In this document: positions 26,005 through 35,443 of the stretch, in pieces
Layout of the letters: every line of letters begins with the position of its first letter
How positions within the stretch are numbered: the first letter of the stretch is position 1
From: Synechococcales cyanobacterium C42_A2020_086
Lineage (GTDB): Bacteria > Cyanobacteriota > Cyanobacteriia > Elainellales > Elainellaceae
Length of the DNA: 64,000 nt
Assembly: GCA_015272325.1 (NCBI GenBank)
Contig: JACYLU010000002.1
Coordinates: 1-64,000 of the forward strand
Direction: 5' to 3'
Notes under the pieces: generated by a model
What the model saw: the letters and a program-made list of their open reading frames with translations, nothing else
What the model was told of the DNA's origin: nothing
The model's database searches: none
Translations under genes and position numbers: made by a program

Positions 26005-27882
26005 ATGAACGATTTCATGCTGTGGCGGACCGGGTTGGCAATACCGTCTGCGTTAACGCTGGTATTAACATTTGTTGCTCCATCTTCGAGCGCTGAAGCA
26101 ATTTCTGCCTCTAGGGGTTCTGTTACTCCCCCAGAACAGCTTGTCGCTGCTTCTACAGAAGCAGTGGATTCAAACCCATCTTCAACGTCACAAGCGTCGC
26201 TACAGCCTGCTCTCGATGCAGGTGTCTCTATCATGTCTGCCGAGAATGTGGCTGAGCAGAACGCTGCAACTAACAGCTCAACTATTGACACAAATCGTGA
26301 TGGAGATTCCAGAGAGATCGCTGCTGATCCTGATTTTGATCTTGATTCTGATCTCGATGCCGATAGCCTGACGAGTGCAGAGATGCTGCAACAGGTGCAG
26401 CAATACACCCGTGACGATCAAAGCCTGAGTCAAGTCACGTCCATTACGCAGCTCTCGGATGTGCAGCCTACGGATTGGGCTTATCAGGCGTTGCAATCAC
26501 TAGTCGAGCGCTATGGCTGTATCGTCGGCTATCCAGACGGTACCTATCGAGGCAATCGAGCATTGACGCGGTTCGAGTTTGCGGCAGGCTTAAACGCTTG
26601 TCTCGACCGCATCAGCGAACTGCTGGCAGCCAGCACAGCCGATTTGGCGACCAGAGAAGATCTGGCCGCACTGCAGCGACTACAAGAAGAGTTTGCGGCG
26701 GAGTTGGCCGCACTGCGAGAGCAGGTGGATTCGCTGGATGGGCGCATTGCCGAGATGGAGGCCAACCAGTTTTCAACCACTACGAAGCTGGCGGGTGAAA
26801 CGCTATTTTTTGTTAGCGATGTGTTTGGTGATGAGATCGGCGAAGACAACGTCACAAACTTTCAATACCGCGTCCGCCTAAACTTCGACACAAGCTTCAA
26901 CGGTCGAGATCAACTGCGGGCACGTTTGCAAGCCGGGACGCTGCAGCCCTTTACTCAACCAGGATTTGACTTGGGGTATGGAGCCTTCGCCAATACCAGC
27001 AGCAATGTTGTGATGGATAACGTTAGCTATATTTTTCCCCTGGACGACATCGCTACCGTAGGCATCTACGCCAATGCTACTGGTTTAGATGACATCACCT
27101 TCGGCAATACGATCAATCCACTCGATAACCCAGCTCGCAGCGCCATTTCTCGCTTCGGTCAGCGAAACGCAGTCTACCGCACGGCAAACACCTCTGCCGG
27201 TGCAGCGGTCAATCTGTTCCTCACCGAAGGATTAAGCTTGCAAGTTGGCTATCTCGCTGGGGAGGCTTCGGACCCTAATCCCGGTAGCGGCTTATTTAAC
27301 GGCAACTATGGACTGCTCGGACAATTAACAGCTCGCAACATCTTTGATGTACTAGATATTGCCTTGACCTATGTCAATGCTTACACGGGCACCTCGGTCA
27401 CCTCTACAGGAATTACGGCCGGCGTTCCCTTTGGCGTTGGGAGCCGTAATGCTCGGGTAGATGTCGATCGACCGGTCATTGCCAACTCCTATGGCGTTAC
27501 AGCCAATCTGAGGCTGTTCCCCGGCTTTCAGCTCGGCGGTTGGGTCGGTCTTTCTGATATTCGAGCCATCGGTGTAGGCGATGCTGATGTCTGGAACTAT
27601 GCCGTCACGCTGGCCTTTCCCGACTTGGGCGGGCAGGGCAATCTCGGCGGCATCATCGTGGGAATGCAGCCGCGCTTGACGGGCACAAGCCCTAATTTGG
27701 GCGAACGAATTGGGCGTCGCTCGGATCCTGACGTTGGCGTCCACATCGAAGCCTTCTACCGGATCATGCTCAACGATCGCATTGATATTACGCCAGGCAT
27801 CATCTGGCTGACTGCCCCCAACCACGACAACAGCAACGATGATGCGATTCAAGGGGTACTGCGCACCACTTTCCGCTTCTAA
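26005..27882 (+). CDS. SLH-domain porin (OprB-type, iron-uptake-porin-like)
   Basis: 625 residues. Signal peptide (LALTLV-type core ending SSSAEA) at about 8-33, then an acidic low-complexity linker, then one SLH domain at about 150-205 (LSDVQPTDWAYQALQSLVER, GYPDGTYRGNRALTRFEFA) that anchors to peptidoglycan. A coiled coil (LAALREQVDSLDGRIAEME) at about 215-250 leads into a beta-barrel of carbohydrate-selective OprB type ending in FRF. This is the main outer-membrane porin type of cyanobacteria, several of which pass inorganic ions including iron. GAGGAAATG provides the ribosome site. Confidence 0.92.
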   Translation: MNDFMLWRTGLAIPSALTLVLTFVAPSSSAEAISASRGSVTPPEQLVAASTEAVDSNPSSTSQASLQPALDAGVSIMSAENVAEQNAATNSSTIDTNRDGDSREIAADPDFDLDSDLDADSLTSAEMLQQVQQYTRDDQSLSQVTSITQLSDVQPTDWAYQALQSLVERYGCIVGYPDGTYRGNRALTRFEFAAGLNACLDRISELLAASTADLATREDLAALQRLQEEFAAELAALREQVDSLDGRIAEMEANQFSTTTKLAGETLFFVSDVFGDEIGEDNVTNFQYRVRLNFDTSFNGRDQLRARLQAGTLQPFTQPGFDLGYGAFANTSSNVVMDNVSYIFPLDDIATVGIYANATGLDDITFGNTINPLDNPARSAISRFGQRNAVYRTANTSAGAAVNLFLTEGLSLQVGYLAGEASDPNPGSGLFNGNYGLLGQLTARNIFDVLDIALTYVNAYTGTSVTSTGITAGVPFGVGSRNARVDVDRPVIANSYGVTANLRLFPGFQLGGWVGLSDIRAIGVGDADVWNYAVTLAFPDLGGQGNLGGIIVGMQPRLTGTSPNLGERIGRRSDPDVGVHIEAFYRIMLNDRIDITPGIIWLTAPNHDNSNDDAIQGVLRTTFRF

Positions 27883-27913
27883 TCACCGCTAACGTAAACT
27901 ATCCTCACACCGC

Positions 27914-27940
27914 AGGGGCATCGAAGCGTGCCCCTCTTTT
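27914..27940 (+). terminator. Rho-independent terminator of the SLH porin gene
   Basis: AGGGGCA (27914-27920) pairs with TGCCCCT (27929-27935) and is followed by CTTTT. Confidence 0.75.
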
Positions 27941-28033
27941 CTGCAGCTTGTCTTTCGCTTTTTTGCTTTCTGTTCTAGTGTTTTGTGGTGTTTCTGTTTT
28001 GATGCCTTTACTTCAAAGTCGAGGGCGCTGCGA

Positions 28034-28321
28034 TTAGCTAATCAGCGTCCATAGAGTATTTAGTGGCAAACCAACTAGTGGTTGCGACAGCCTACCCAGT
28101 TCATCGCGCAACCAGCAGCGCTCCAGATGCTCTAAGGGGTGATGTGTCTGCCGTTGTGTTCTCCGCTCATCCAGCCAGCGCTGCCACAGTGGTCGCAGCC
28201 CCAGCAAAAACCGAACATCTGCATCTGGGGTTGAGTCCGATAGCAGCTCCAGCTTTTTGTAAAAAGACCAATTACGATAATGGTTCGGATCGCTCCCTAA
28301 TGGATGGATTGAGTCTGTCAT
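28034..28321 (-). CDS. Hypothetical protein, 95 residues
   Basis: Soluble, with many Trp, Arg and Leu (NHYRNWSFYKKLELLSD, FLLGLRPLWQRWLDERR, LEHLERCWLRDELGRL). I prefer this strand over the overlapping plus-strand frame because the ATG at 28321 has a GGGAGG ribosome site at the right distance and the composition looks protein-like. Not recognised as a named family. It stands alone, convergent with the porin gene. Confidence 0.6.
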   Translation of the reverse strand: MTDSIHPLGSDPNHYRNWSFYKKLELLSDSTPDADVRFLLGLRPLWQRWLDERRTQRQTHHPLEHLERCWLRDELGRLSQPLVGLPLNTLWTLIS

Positions 28322-28579
28322 TGTGAACCTCCCTCGTTAACACGGTTTAGGAGGCACCTTAAAACCTGTCACCACACTGCCTTACTCGCCAAAGCAAGGG
28401 TATGTCCGAATCTTTTTCCGTGCCTTATGCAACTATTTTATCAAAATTTTCAATGACCTCCAGCTCCAGTATGTCTCTCTTAGGGAGGGTTTGTTCGGTC
28501 GGGATCTGTCTAGCTTTGTTATGGAAATACGGACGTGAATGAACTGTGCTCACCCGGAATCCACAGTTGTCCAGACCTC

Positions 28580-30088
28580 TCACACTTTCTCGACCTCTTC
28601 GGCTGCCTCTGCTTCAGGCAGTGTGTCTACCGGAGTGGGCTGCTCCAGGGTAGGGGCAACCCCGGAAACTTCAGTTTCCTTTTCACTCGTAGAGATGTCG
28701 GCTGCCAAGAGTTCCGCATCTGCGTCTTCAGTCCCGTCCTCATCGCCGGCAGGAGCAGCCGCTTCGTTATTCTCTCCCTCCTCTTCATCATTTGCGGTGA
28801 CTGCTATCAGGATTTTATCGTCGTCCTCTTCATCTGCGGCAACCGCTACCACGTCCTCGGCTTCTTCAGCCTCTTCTTTACCATCTAAAGAATCGGCTTC
28901 TAGGATTTCTGCATCACTATTGTCTTCGCTGTCTTCGCTCTCATCTTGATTGCTATCTTCATCAGCTAAGGACATGGCCTTTGGTACTTCCACCTGACCA
29001 GTCTCTTCATCGTTCCCATTCTCATCCTCGGCGACAGGTGATGTCTCAATTGCTGATATTTCTTCGTCTTCTATGCCCACCGTGATCTCTGCAGGGATGA
29101 CTTCCTCTTCATCAACTGAAGATGTGAGGATGTCCGCTTCATCAGCTTTCTCTTCATCTAACACGACTGCGACGGCATCCTCGCCAAGATCTTCCTCGGC
29201 TTCGTCCTTTACTTCTTCAAGGTTCTCATCTTCCTCGATTTCTTCAATGGCTATAACTAGTTCTTCCTCATCTTCATCTTCATCTTCTTCAGTTTCAATG
29301 TCCTCATCTTCTTCGATTTCTTCATCCGCGACAGCTAGTTCGTTGTTTTCCTCAATTTCTTCAACAATCTCGCTTTCCTCAATTTCGTCTTCTTCGAACT
29401 CTTCGATTTCTTCAACTTCTTTAGCTACTACGGCTAGTTCTTCGTCTGCTTCCGTTTGTTCAAGATCATTCTCTTCAGTTACTACAGCGGCTTCTTCCGC
29501 AGCTCTCCCTTCTGTAGCTTCGTCTTCTTCATCTGCAGTGGCTTCTTCTAGAGGCAAAGGCGCGGTTGCAGATGTCGAAGGGCTAGATGCCGAAGAAACT
29601 ACTGACGCTGCCTCAATCTCCTTGGTTGACTTAATCGCAGTTGATTCAGTCGCAGCCGTTTCACTCATCTCATCTCCCGAAGCAGGTGCGTCGGGCAATG
29701 GCTCAATTGTCGGCCTTTTCGCAACCGATGGAGCAACTGCTGTGCTGGTCTGAGGAACCGATTTCACAGGAGGTGCAATTTCAACTGACACTTCAGAGAT
29801 GTCGGGAATCTGTTTACGCAGCACCAGCTGCTGAATCACACCCTGATCGAGATTGGGGCGGTTCATTTGCTGCGAAAGTGACACAATACGTCGTCCCAAT
29901 GCCTCGCCAAACTGCGTAGCGGCCGCCATACTGCTGAAGGGCTGATTGGCAAGGCGCTTGATCAAGTGACTCAATTCTTTGTTGCCTTTGCGCGTCGAAG
30001 GATGGATCTCACTTTCGGCAATCACTTTTTTGACGCCTTTCTCGATTGCCTTCTCTACCTGTTTGGGGTTCACGGGAGCTTGGGACAT
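28580..30088 (-). CDS. Highly acidic low-complexity protein of unknown function
   Basis: 502 residues. Residues 1 to about 90 form an ordered, basic-to-neutral region (PKQVEKAIEKGVKKVIAESE, SHLIKRLANQPFSSMAAATQ, EALGRRIVSLSQQ). Residues 95-180 are Pro/Ala/Thr/Ser-rich. From about 180 onward the chain is dominated by Glu and Asp with Ala and Val (runs such as EEIEEDEDIETEEDEDEDEE), so the protein is extremely acidic and probably disordered. There is no signal peptide or membrane helix. GAA/GAT-rich DNA invites replication slippage. The minus strand is right: the opposing serine-rich frames are its reflections. Function unknown; nucleic-acid mimicry, cation binding or a binding scaffold are possibilities, none shown. 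Confidence 0.75.
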   Translation of the reverse strand: MSQAPVNPKQVEKAIEKGVKKVIAESEIHPSTRKGNKELSHLIKRLANQPFSSMAAATQFGEALGRRIVSLSQQMNRPNLDQGVIQQLVLRKQIPDISEVSVEIAPPVKSVPQTSTAVAPSVAKRPTIEPLPDAPASGDEMSETAATESTAIKSTKEIEAASVVSSASSPSTSATAPLPLEEATADEEDEATEGRAAEEAAVVTEENDLEQTEADEELAVVAKEVEEIEEFEEDEIEESEIVEEIEENNELAVADEEIEEDEDIETEEDEDEDEEELVIAIEEIEEDENLEEVKDEAEEDLGEDAVAVVLDEEKADEADILTSSVDEEEVIPAEITVGIEDEEISAIETSPVAEDENGNDEETGQVEVPKAMSLADEDSNQDESEDSEDNSDAEILEADSLDGKEEAEEAEDVVAVAADEEDDDKILIAVTANDEEEGENNEAAAPAGDEDGTEDADAELLAADISTSEKETEVSGVAPTLEQPTPVDTLPEAEAAEEVEKV

Positions 30089-30461
30089 CCGCTCTAGTTC
30101 CTCCTAGCATCTGAACAATTTGACCATGATGACCAAGGGGCAATCTTAATCAATAGGCAGCGCAACTACTGCCCCAAATTTGCAAGGGCACTGCTCAAGT
30201 CTTAAGAAAACACAAAGTCTATCCCTAGCCTATAGCAGGTCTTGCCAATGCGAATGCTGTCTCAAATACATCTAGACACGACTTTCAGCGGAACGTCAGC
30301 CGAACTTTGCCGTTTCAGATCCTCGTCAATCTCGCTGTAGAGTAAATACGGTCTCGCCTCTATTCGCCATTCCCCCATGACCTCTAGAGTCGCCAAAGTG
30401 GCTAAGATTGGCACCTTTTCTAGCGCTTTTTGGCTTACTTTTTCTTAGCTTATCGCTGGGA
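30089..30461. other. Intergenic region between acidic-protein gene and tRNA-Asp
   Basis: 373 bases. I see no gene; a minus-strand frame at 30326-30520 runs through the tRNA and is a shadow. The acidic protein's promoter should lie here but no boxes stand out. Confidence 0.5.
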
Positions 30462-30535
30462 CGGGACCGACGGGGCTCGAACCCGCAACTTCCGCCGTGA
30501 CAGGGCGGTGCTCTAACCAATTGAACTACGGTCCC
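30462..30535 (-). tRNA. tRNA-Asp (anticodon GTC)
   Basis: The acceptor stem GGGACCG (5' end at 30535) pairs with CGGTCCC, discriminator G at 30462. The D-arm TAGTTCAATTGGTTAGAGCA, anticodon loop CTGTCAC and T-arm GGGTTCGAGCCC are all standard. CCA is not encoded. Confidence 0.97.
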
Positions 30536-30602
30536 TCAGTTCGCCCCCTGCAAAAGGCGCGATCTCTATTATGCCTACCCTAGGAAGATCTGTCAATTTT
30601 TT

Positions 30603-30640
30603 CTGGCGGGGCGTAGGCTCAGCGTCGAGACGCCCTCTCG
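30603..30640. repeat. Small GC-rich palindrome
   Basis: GGCGT ... ACGCC at roughly 30610-30634 encloses a GCTCAGCGTCGAG core, similar in style to dispersed cyanobacterial mini-palindromes. Confidence 0.4.
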
Positions 30641-30648
30641 ATGGTGGC

Positions 30649-30706
30649 TTACTGGGGCTAATATTACTGGGCTAATATTACTGGGCTAATATTACTGGGC
30701 TAATAT
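30649..30706. repeat. 14-bp tandem repeat, four copies
   Basis: The unit ATTACTGGGCTAAT is repeated four times head to tail, the first copy with an additional G. It ends about 36 bases before the decarboxylase start and could affect its promoter or leader. Confidence 0.9.
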
Positions 30707-30741
30707 CGGTCAACAGCATACTGCCAACCTTCTGCCACAAT

Positions 30742-32214
30742 GTGACTCCTGCCCATCCCACCTTGAACCAGACCCAAGCGCCCCTGCTCGATACCTTGCG
30801 TGCCGTTGCTCTACGGTCACGGGCTGCCTTTCATACTCCTGGGCATAAGCAAGGGCAAAGCGCCCCTGTTGCTCTGCGTGAGCTACTGGGAGCTGAGGTA
30901 TTCCGTGCCGATTTGCCGGAACTGCCTGAGCTAGACACATTGTTTGCTCCAGAGGGCGTCATTCAACAGGCGCAGGAACTCGCTGCTGCGGCCTTTGGTG
31001 CTGAGCAAACTTGGTTCTTAGCCAACGGCTCCACCTGCGGCATCGAGGCGGCCGTCCTTGCTACCTGCAATCCTGGCGACAAGCTCATTCTGCCGCGCAA
31101 TGCCCACCAGTCTGCAATAGCAGCGCTGATTTTGTCGGGGGCTGTGCCGATCGTCGTAGAACCGGTGTACGACGCCACTTGGGACATGGCCCACGGCATT
31201 ACGCCAGACGCTTTAAAGACCGCCTTGAGCGAACATGCTGATGCCAAAGCCGTGTTGATTGTCTCTCCCACTTACTACGGCGTCGGCAGTGATATTGCGA
31301 CGCTTGCTCGGCTCACCCATGAGCACCACCTGCCGCTGCTCGTCGATGAAGCCCATGGATCCCATTTTGCGTTTCATCCTGGGTTTCCCGAATCGGCATT
31401 GGCAGCAGGAGCCGATCTGGCGGTGCAGTCAATTCATAAGACGTTGTCGGCCCTCACTCAGGCGGCGATGCTGCATGTCCAGGGATCCCGAATCAACCGC
31501 CAGCGCCTCAGCAAAGCCCTGCAGCTCGTGCAGTCTACTAGCCCTAGTTATCTGTTGCTGGCGTCTCTCGATGCGGCGCGGCAGCAAATGGCCCTTACAG
31601 GTCAGGAGTGCCTTAGCCAAACGCTGGCATTAGCAGCTTATGCCCGTCATGAAATTCACCAGATTAGCGGGCTAGCTCTATTCGAGTTGAGCAACGCTGG
31701 CTCTGCCACAGCAGGCTTTACTCTTGATCCTACCCGCCTCACCCTCGATTTTACCCAGCTGGGACTAACCGGCTTCGAGGCAGACACAATCCTGCACCAA
31801 ACCCTGAACGTCACGGCGGAACTGCCCTGCCGCACCCACCTTACCTTTGTCCTGAGCCTCGGCAATACCGCAGCCGATATCGAGACCCTGATCCAGACTT
31901 GTCGCACCTTGGCCGCTCGACCGCTGTCTCCTCTGCCTCCCTGCCCGATTGCGCCCCCTCCCCGCCCGATCACGGCGCTCACACCCCGAGATGCCTTCTT
32001 CGCTCCTGCTCAGGCAGTCCCGATCGCCCAAGCCATTGGACAGGTCAGCGCCGAGCTAATTTGTCCCTATCCTCCTGGAATTCCGCTGCTGTTTCCCGGG
32101 GAAGTGATTACCGCCGAAGCAGTAGCCTATCTCCAGCAGGTGCGAGCCTTAGGAGGCAACATCACCGGCTGTGCTGACGCCACTCTGGAATTCTTCAGGG
32201 TCATTACAGCTTAA
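30742..32214 (+). CDS. Orn/Lys/Arg decarboxylase-family PLP enzyme
   Basis: 490 residues from GTG 30742 (TTG 30763 is an alternative). Group III-fold decarboxylase features: AFHTPGHKQGQS near the N-terminus, FLANGSTCGIEA, LVDEAHGSHFAFH, and the PLP-binding lysine in SIHKTLSALTQ. Members act on arginine, lysine or ornithine for polyamine synthesis; this short form (no wing domain) is common in cyanobacteria and Gram-positives. The C-terminus ends LGGNITGCADATLEFFRVI. Substrate not decided. The CbiT-like gene follows 137 bases later. Confidence 0.88.
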   Translation: MTPAHPTLNQTQAPLLDTLRAVALRSRAAFHTPGHKQGQSAPVALRELLGAEVFRADLPELPELDTLFAPEGVIQQAQELAAAAFGAEQTWFLANGSTCGIEAAVLATCNPGDKLILPRNAHQSAIAALILSGAVPIVVEPVYDATWDMAHGITPDALKTALSEHADAKAVLIVSPTYYGVGSDIATLARLTHEHHLPLLVDEAHGSHFAFHPGFPESALAAGADLAVQSIHKTLSALTQAAMLHVQGSRINRQRLSKALQLVQSTSPSYLLLASLDAARQQMALTGQECLSQTLALAAYARHEIHQISGLALFELSNAGSATAGFTLDPTRLTLDFTQLGLTGFEADTILHQTLNVTAELPCRTHLTFVLSLGNTAADIETLIQTCRTLAARPLSPLPPCPIAPPPRPITALTPRDAFFAPAQAVPIAQAIGQVSAELICPYPPGIPLLFPGEVITAEAVAYLQQVRALGGNITGCADATLEFFRVITA

Positions 32215-32351
32215 TCTCAGACGAACTGCAGCCTTGCCCCCGCAGAAGAGCGACGGTCCTGAGGATGGTTCCGCGGCTCAAACTTCGTTAGCATTACCGA
32301 GAGAGCCTGATACTTGCTTGGTTCGAATTTTCCTTCCTGAGTTGCCCTGCT

Positions 32352-32954
32352 ATGTCTTCTTCGCTATGGCCATACGTGACGCCCGGCATCCCTGATCACC
32401 TGTTCGAGCGACTGCCTGGCATTCCCCTCAGCAAACGTGAGGTGCGAATTCTACTGCTCTCTCATCTGCGTTTGAAATCCAACTCAACCCTATGGGATAT
32501 TGGGGCTGGCACGGGCACCATTCCCGTCGAAGCAGGGTTACTCTGCCCGCAGGGACGAGTAATTGCTATTGAGCGTGATGAAGAGGTGGCCAGCCTGATT
32601 CGCCGCAACTGTGAGCGTTTTGGCGTACAAAATGTAGACATCATCGAAGGGAGCGCCCCGGACTGCTTAAAGGATCTGGCAGACACTCCCGACTGTGTTT
32701 GTCTGGAAGGGGGCCGTCCGATTAAAGCAATTCTGCAGACGGTGTGGCAACGCTTGCAGCCGGGAGGGCGGATTGTGGCCACGGCAACCAATTTCGAGAG
32801 TTTGTATGCCATTTCGGAAGGGTTGGCAGAACTGCAAGCCCGCAATGTCGATGTCGTGCAGTCCGCGGTGAATCGACTAGAAACCCGGGGCAACCATCAG
32901 GTTTTTGCAGCGGTGGATCCCATTTTTGTCCTCAGTGGTGAAAAGATGGATTAA
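32352..32954 (+). CDS. cbiT: CbiT-like cobalt-precorrin (C15) methyltransferase
   Basis: 200 residues from ATG 32352. The N-terminus WPYVTPGIPDHLFERLPG and PLSKREVRILLLSHLRLK are typical of CbiT, followed by the SAM motif LWDIGAGTGTIPVEAGLL and the acidic loop VIAIERDEE. CbiT methylates and decarboxylates precorrin in corrinoid synthesis. No other cobalamin gene adjoins it, which is common in cyanobacteria. The cdsA gene begins 39 bases downstream. Confidence 0.85.
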   Translation: MSSSLWPYVTPGIPDHLFERLPGIPLSKREVRILLLSHLRLKSNSTLWDIGAGTGTIPVEAGLLCPQGRVIAIERDEEVASLIRRNCERFGVQNVDIIEGSAPDCLKDLADTPDCVCLEGGRPIKAILQTVWQRLQPGGRIVATATNFESLYAISEGLAELQARNVDVVQSAVNRLETRGNHQVFAAVDPIFVLSGEKMD

Positions 32955-32993
32955 CTGCATTCTGCACGCCTTCAGTACTACCCGGTTTGACCT

Positions 32994-33863
32994 ATGCCGC
33001 TGCCTCGTATCCTCAGTGCTATCGTTGCAATTCTCCTAGCCTTGGGGATGATTGTCCTCGGCGGGTGGTACTTTACTGTCTGCTTTGGCGTCATTGTTTA
33101 TCTGGGGCTGCAAGAATATTTTGGACTGGTGCGAGCCACGGGTATTGCCCCCGCTGCCAAAACTACAATTGTGGTCAGCTTGGTGCTGCTGGTGACGGCA
33201 AACCTCTCGCCATCGCTGGTCGATGCCGTTATGCCGGTAGCTGGCACCCTAATCTGTTTCTACCTCTTGTTTCAGCCAAAGCTAGCAACCATTGCCGACA
33301 TTTCCTCATCCATCTTGGGACTGTTTTACGGCGGCTATTTGCCAAGCTACTGGGTGCGGCTACGATCGCTGGATGCCGAAGTCAGCAATTTGCCCCTGGG
33401 AGGCTACCTGCCCGACTGGCCGCTACCCGAGTTATCAACCCTGCCCCAGGGGTTAACGGTGACGCTGCTGGCTTTTGCCTGCATTTGGGCGGCGGATATT
33501 GGGGCTTACATTGTCGGCAAACTGTTTGGCAAAACGCGCCTCACCGATATTAGCCCTAAGAAAACGGTGGAAGGAGCCGTGTTTGGCGTATTGGGCAGCG
33601 TTGCCGTGGCTACTGTAGGCTCCTGGTATCTGGACTGGGCAGGCTCGCCCCTGAGCGGCATGGCGCTGGGGCTGCTAATCGGCATTGCCAGTCTGCTGGG
33701 CGACCTCACAGAGTCCATGATGAAGCGCGACGCTGGCGTCAAAGACTCGGGACAGCTCATTCCCGGTCACGGCGGCATTCTCGACCGCACCGATAGTTAC
33801 GTGTTTATTGCGCCGCTGGTGTACTACTTTGTAACGCTGCTGCTGCCGCTGCTGCCGTCCTAG
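32994..33863 (+). CDS. cdsA: Phosphatidate cytidylyltransferase (CDP-diglyceride synthase)
   Basis: 289 residues with about seven hydrophobic helices. The family signature is complete at the C-terminal end: LGDLTESMMKRDAGVKDSG and IPGHGGILDRTDSY. An earlier DIGAYIVGKLFGKTRL motif is also typical. It makes CDP-diacylglycerol from phosphatidate and CTP in the membrane. Stop lies only 15 bases from the convergent hemH stop. Confidence 0.93.
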   Translation: MPLPRILSAIVAILLALGMIVLGGWYFTVCFGVIVYLGLQEYFGLVRATGIAPAAKTTIVVSLVLLVTANLSPSLVDAVMPVAGTLICFYLLFQPKLATIADISSSILGLFYGGYLPSYWVRLRSLDAEVSNLPLGGYLPDWPLPELSTLPQGLTVTLLAFACIWAADIGAYIVGKLFGKTRLTDISPKKTVEGAVFGVLGSVAVATVGSWYLDWAGSPLSGMALGLLIGIASLLGDLTESMMKRDAGVKDSGQLIPGHGGILDRTDSYVFIAPLVYYFVTLLLPLLPS

Positions 33864-33878
33864 GTTACTCGGGCAATT

Positions 33879-35042
33879 TCAAAGCAAACCCACAAAGTGC
33901 AACGGTCCTCGGCCGCTGATTAGTTCTAGCAGCAGTGCCAGAAAACCAATCATAGCAATGCGACCGTTCCAAACCTCAGCAGAGGTGGTCAAGCCCCACT
34001 CCCAGCTTTCTTGCGGATACATTTTGACCTGCTTGCGCATTTGCGTTACTTCGGCCAGGTTCAGGCTAGGGGAGTGCATAGCGCTAATCACTAGCTCGGC
34101 CAGGTCGTCAATGAAGACCGGATGCGTGTTCAGTGCCGGCACTCGCTGGAAGTGATGAATTCCGGCTGCTTCTGCCAACTCCCGGTACTCTACATCAATC
34201 TCTTGCAGCGTTTCGATATGCTCTGAAACGAAGCTAATCGGCACTACCAGCAAATCCTGAACGCCTTGAGCTGCCAACTTGGGAATTGCTTCTTCGGTAT
34301 AGGGCTTCAGCCATTCCACCGGCCCTACCCGGCTTTGGTAGGCTAGCGTGTGCGCATTTGGACGGTTGAGGGTGCGCATAATCAGCTCAGTGCATTCTTC
34401 GATTTCCTGCTGATAGGGATCGCCAGCTTCTTCGACATAGCTAACCGGCACACCGTGAGCACTAAAGAAAATATGCACCTGGTCGGGATCGGCAAACTGG
34501 TCGAGTTCGTTAGCGATTAGTTGAGCCATTGCCTTCAGGTAGCCGGGGCGCTTGTACCAGGAAGGAATCACCGTATAGTCAATCGAGTGCAGCGACGGGT
34601 CTTCCTGCCACAGCTTTTCCAGCAGCCGAAAGCTAGAGCCGCTGGTGCTAATCGAGAACTGCGGATAGAGGGGTAGAATCACCAGTTTCTCGATGCCGTC
34701 GCGCTTGATGCGGGCCATGGCCTCCTCGGTGAAGGGGTGCCAGTAGCGCATGCCAATATAGACCTGGGCATCTTCGCCTTTCCGACGCAGCGAGTCTTGT
34801 AGAGCTTGAGCCTGCTCTTCGGTGATCCGTCGCAGCGGTGAGCCGCCTCCGATAACCTTGTAGTTTTCCTGAGATTTACGAGCGCGCGTGGTCGAAATTA
34901 GCCAGGCCAGCGGCTTTTGCAGCCACGCAAAGGGCAGGCGGATAATTTCTGGGTCAGAAAATAAATTAAACAGGAACGGACGGACATCCTCTAACTGGTC
35001 TGGCCCGCCTAAATTTAGCAATAAGACACCAACACGACCCAT
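33879..35042 (-). CDS. hemH: Ferrochelatase with C-terminal chlorophyll-binding-like helix
   Basis: 387 residues. The ferrochelatase body shows [28 protein letters not shown] and the catalytic-His motif [19 protein letters not shown]; it inserts iron into protoporphyrin IX. The last 40 residues carry the cyanobacterial LHC/CAB-like extension ([20 protein letters not shown]), known in Synechocystis to bind chlorophyll and aid regulation or dimerisation. Converges with cdsA. Confidence 0.97.
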   Translation of the reverse strand: MGRVGVLLLNLGGPDQLEDVRPFLFNLFSDPEIIRLPFAWLQKPLAWLISTTRARKSQENYKVIGGGSPLRRITEEQAQALQDSLRRKGEDAQVYIGMRYWHPFTEEAMARIKRDGIEKLVILPLYPQFSISTSGSSFRLLEKLWQEDPSLHSIDYTVIPSWYKRPGYLKAMAQLIANELDQFADPDQVHIFFSAHGVPVSYVEEAGDPYQQEIEECTELIMRTLNRPNAHTLAYQSRVGPVEWLKPYTEEAIPKLAAQGVQDLLVVPISFVSEHIETLQEIDVEYRELAEAAGIHHFQRVPALNTHPVFIDDLAELVISAMHSPSLNLAEVTQMRKQVKMYPQESWEWGLTTSAEVWNGRIAMIGFLALLLELISGRGPLHFVGLL

Positions 35043-35443
35043 GATTCCTACAGTTCCTTGCCCTTCATATTTGTTACCGATTTTAACAATAAAGTTTTTC
35101 CTATTTCCGCTTTTATTGGAATTTGACTTAATCTACCTTAACGAAATAAAGCGGGTTCTTCCTTTCACTAGAGATTAAACTAGAGCTGAACTCAAGGATT
35201 TGCCTGTTAGTCAGAAGACTCAAGCATCGCTTCTAGTTGCTAAATATTAGCAATACTGCAGTCACTCGAATTCAGAACAGCATCGCTCTCCAGCGCAGCC
35301 GTTCGCCCACTTCACTGAGCGTCTGTCACTGAACATCTGTGAGTTTTCATCAGAGTCTTCATTTAGAGTAAGGATGACCCTCGTTTCTGTCCATCCATCT
35401 ATTGAGTCAAAATTTGAGTCAAGATTGTGAGTCAGGATTGACC
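35043..35443. other. Divergent intergenic region between hemH and the recombinase gene
   Basis: 401 bases, AT-rich near 35070-35170. GAGTCAA-type units recur just before the recombinase start. No gene or clear promoter was recognised. Confidence 0.5.

Noticed and set aside
28063-28326. 87-codon plus-strand frame opposite the hypothetical protein at 28034
   Set aside because: The minus frame has a clean GGGAGG ribosome site and better composition.
28539-29753. Long plus-strand serine-rich frames opposite the acidic protein
   Set aside because: They mirror GAA/GAT-rich codons as Ser-rich runs; the minus-strand frame is complete and has a protein-like head.
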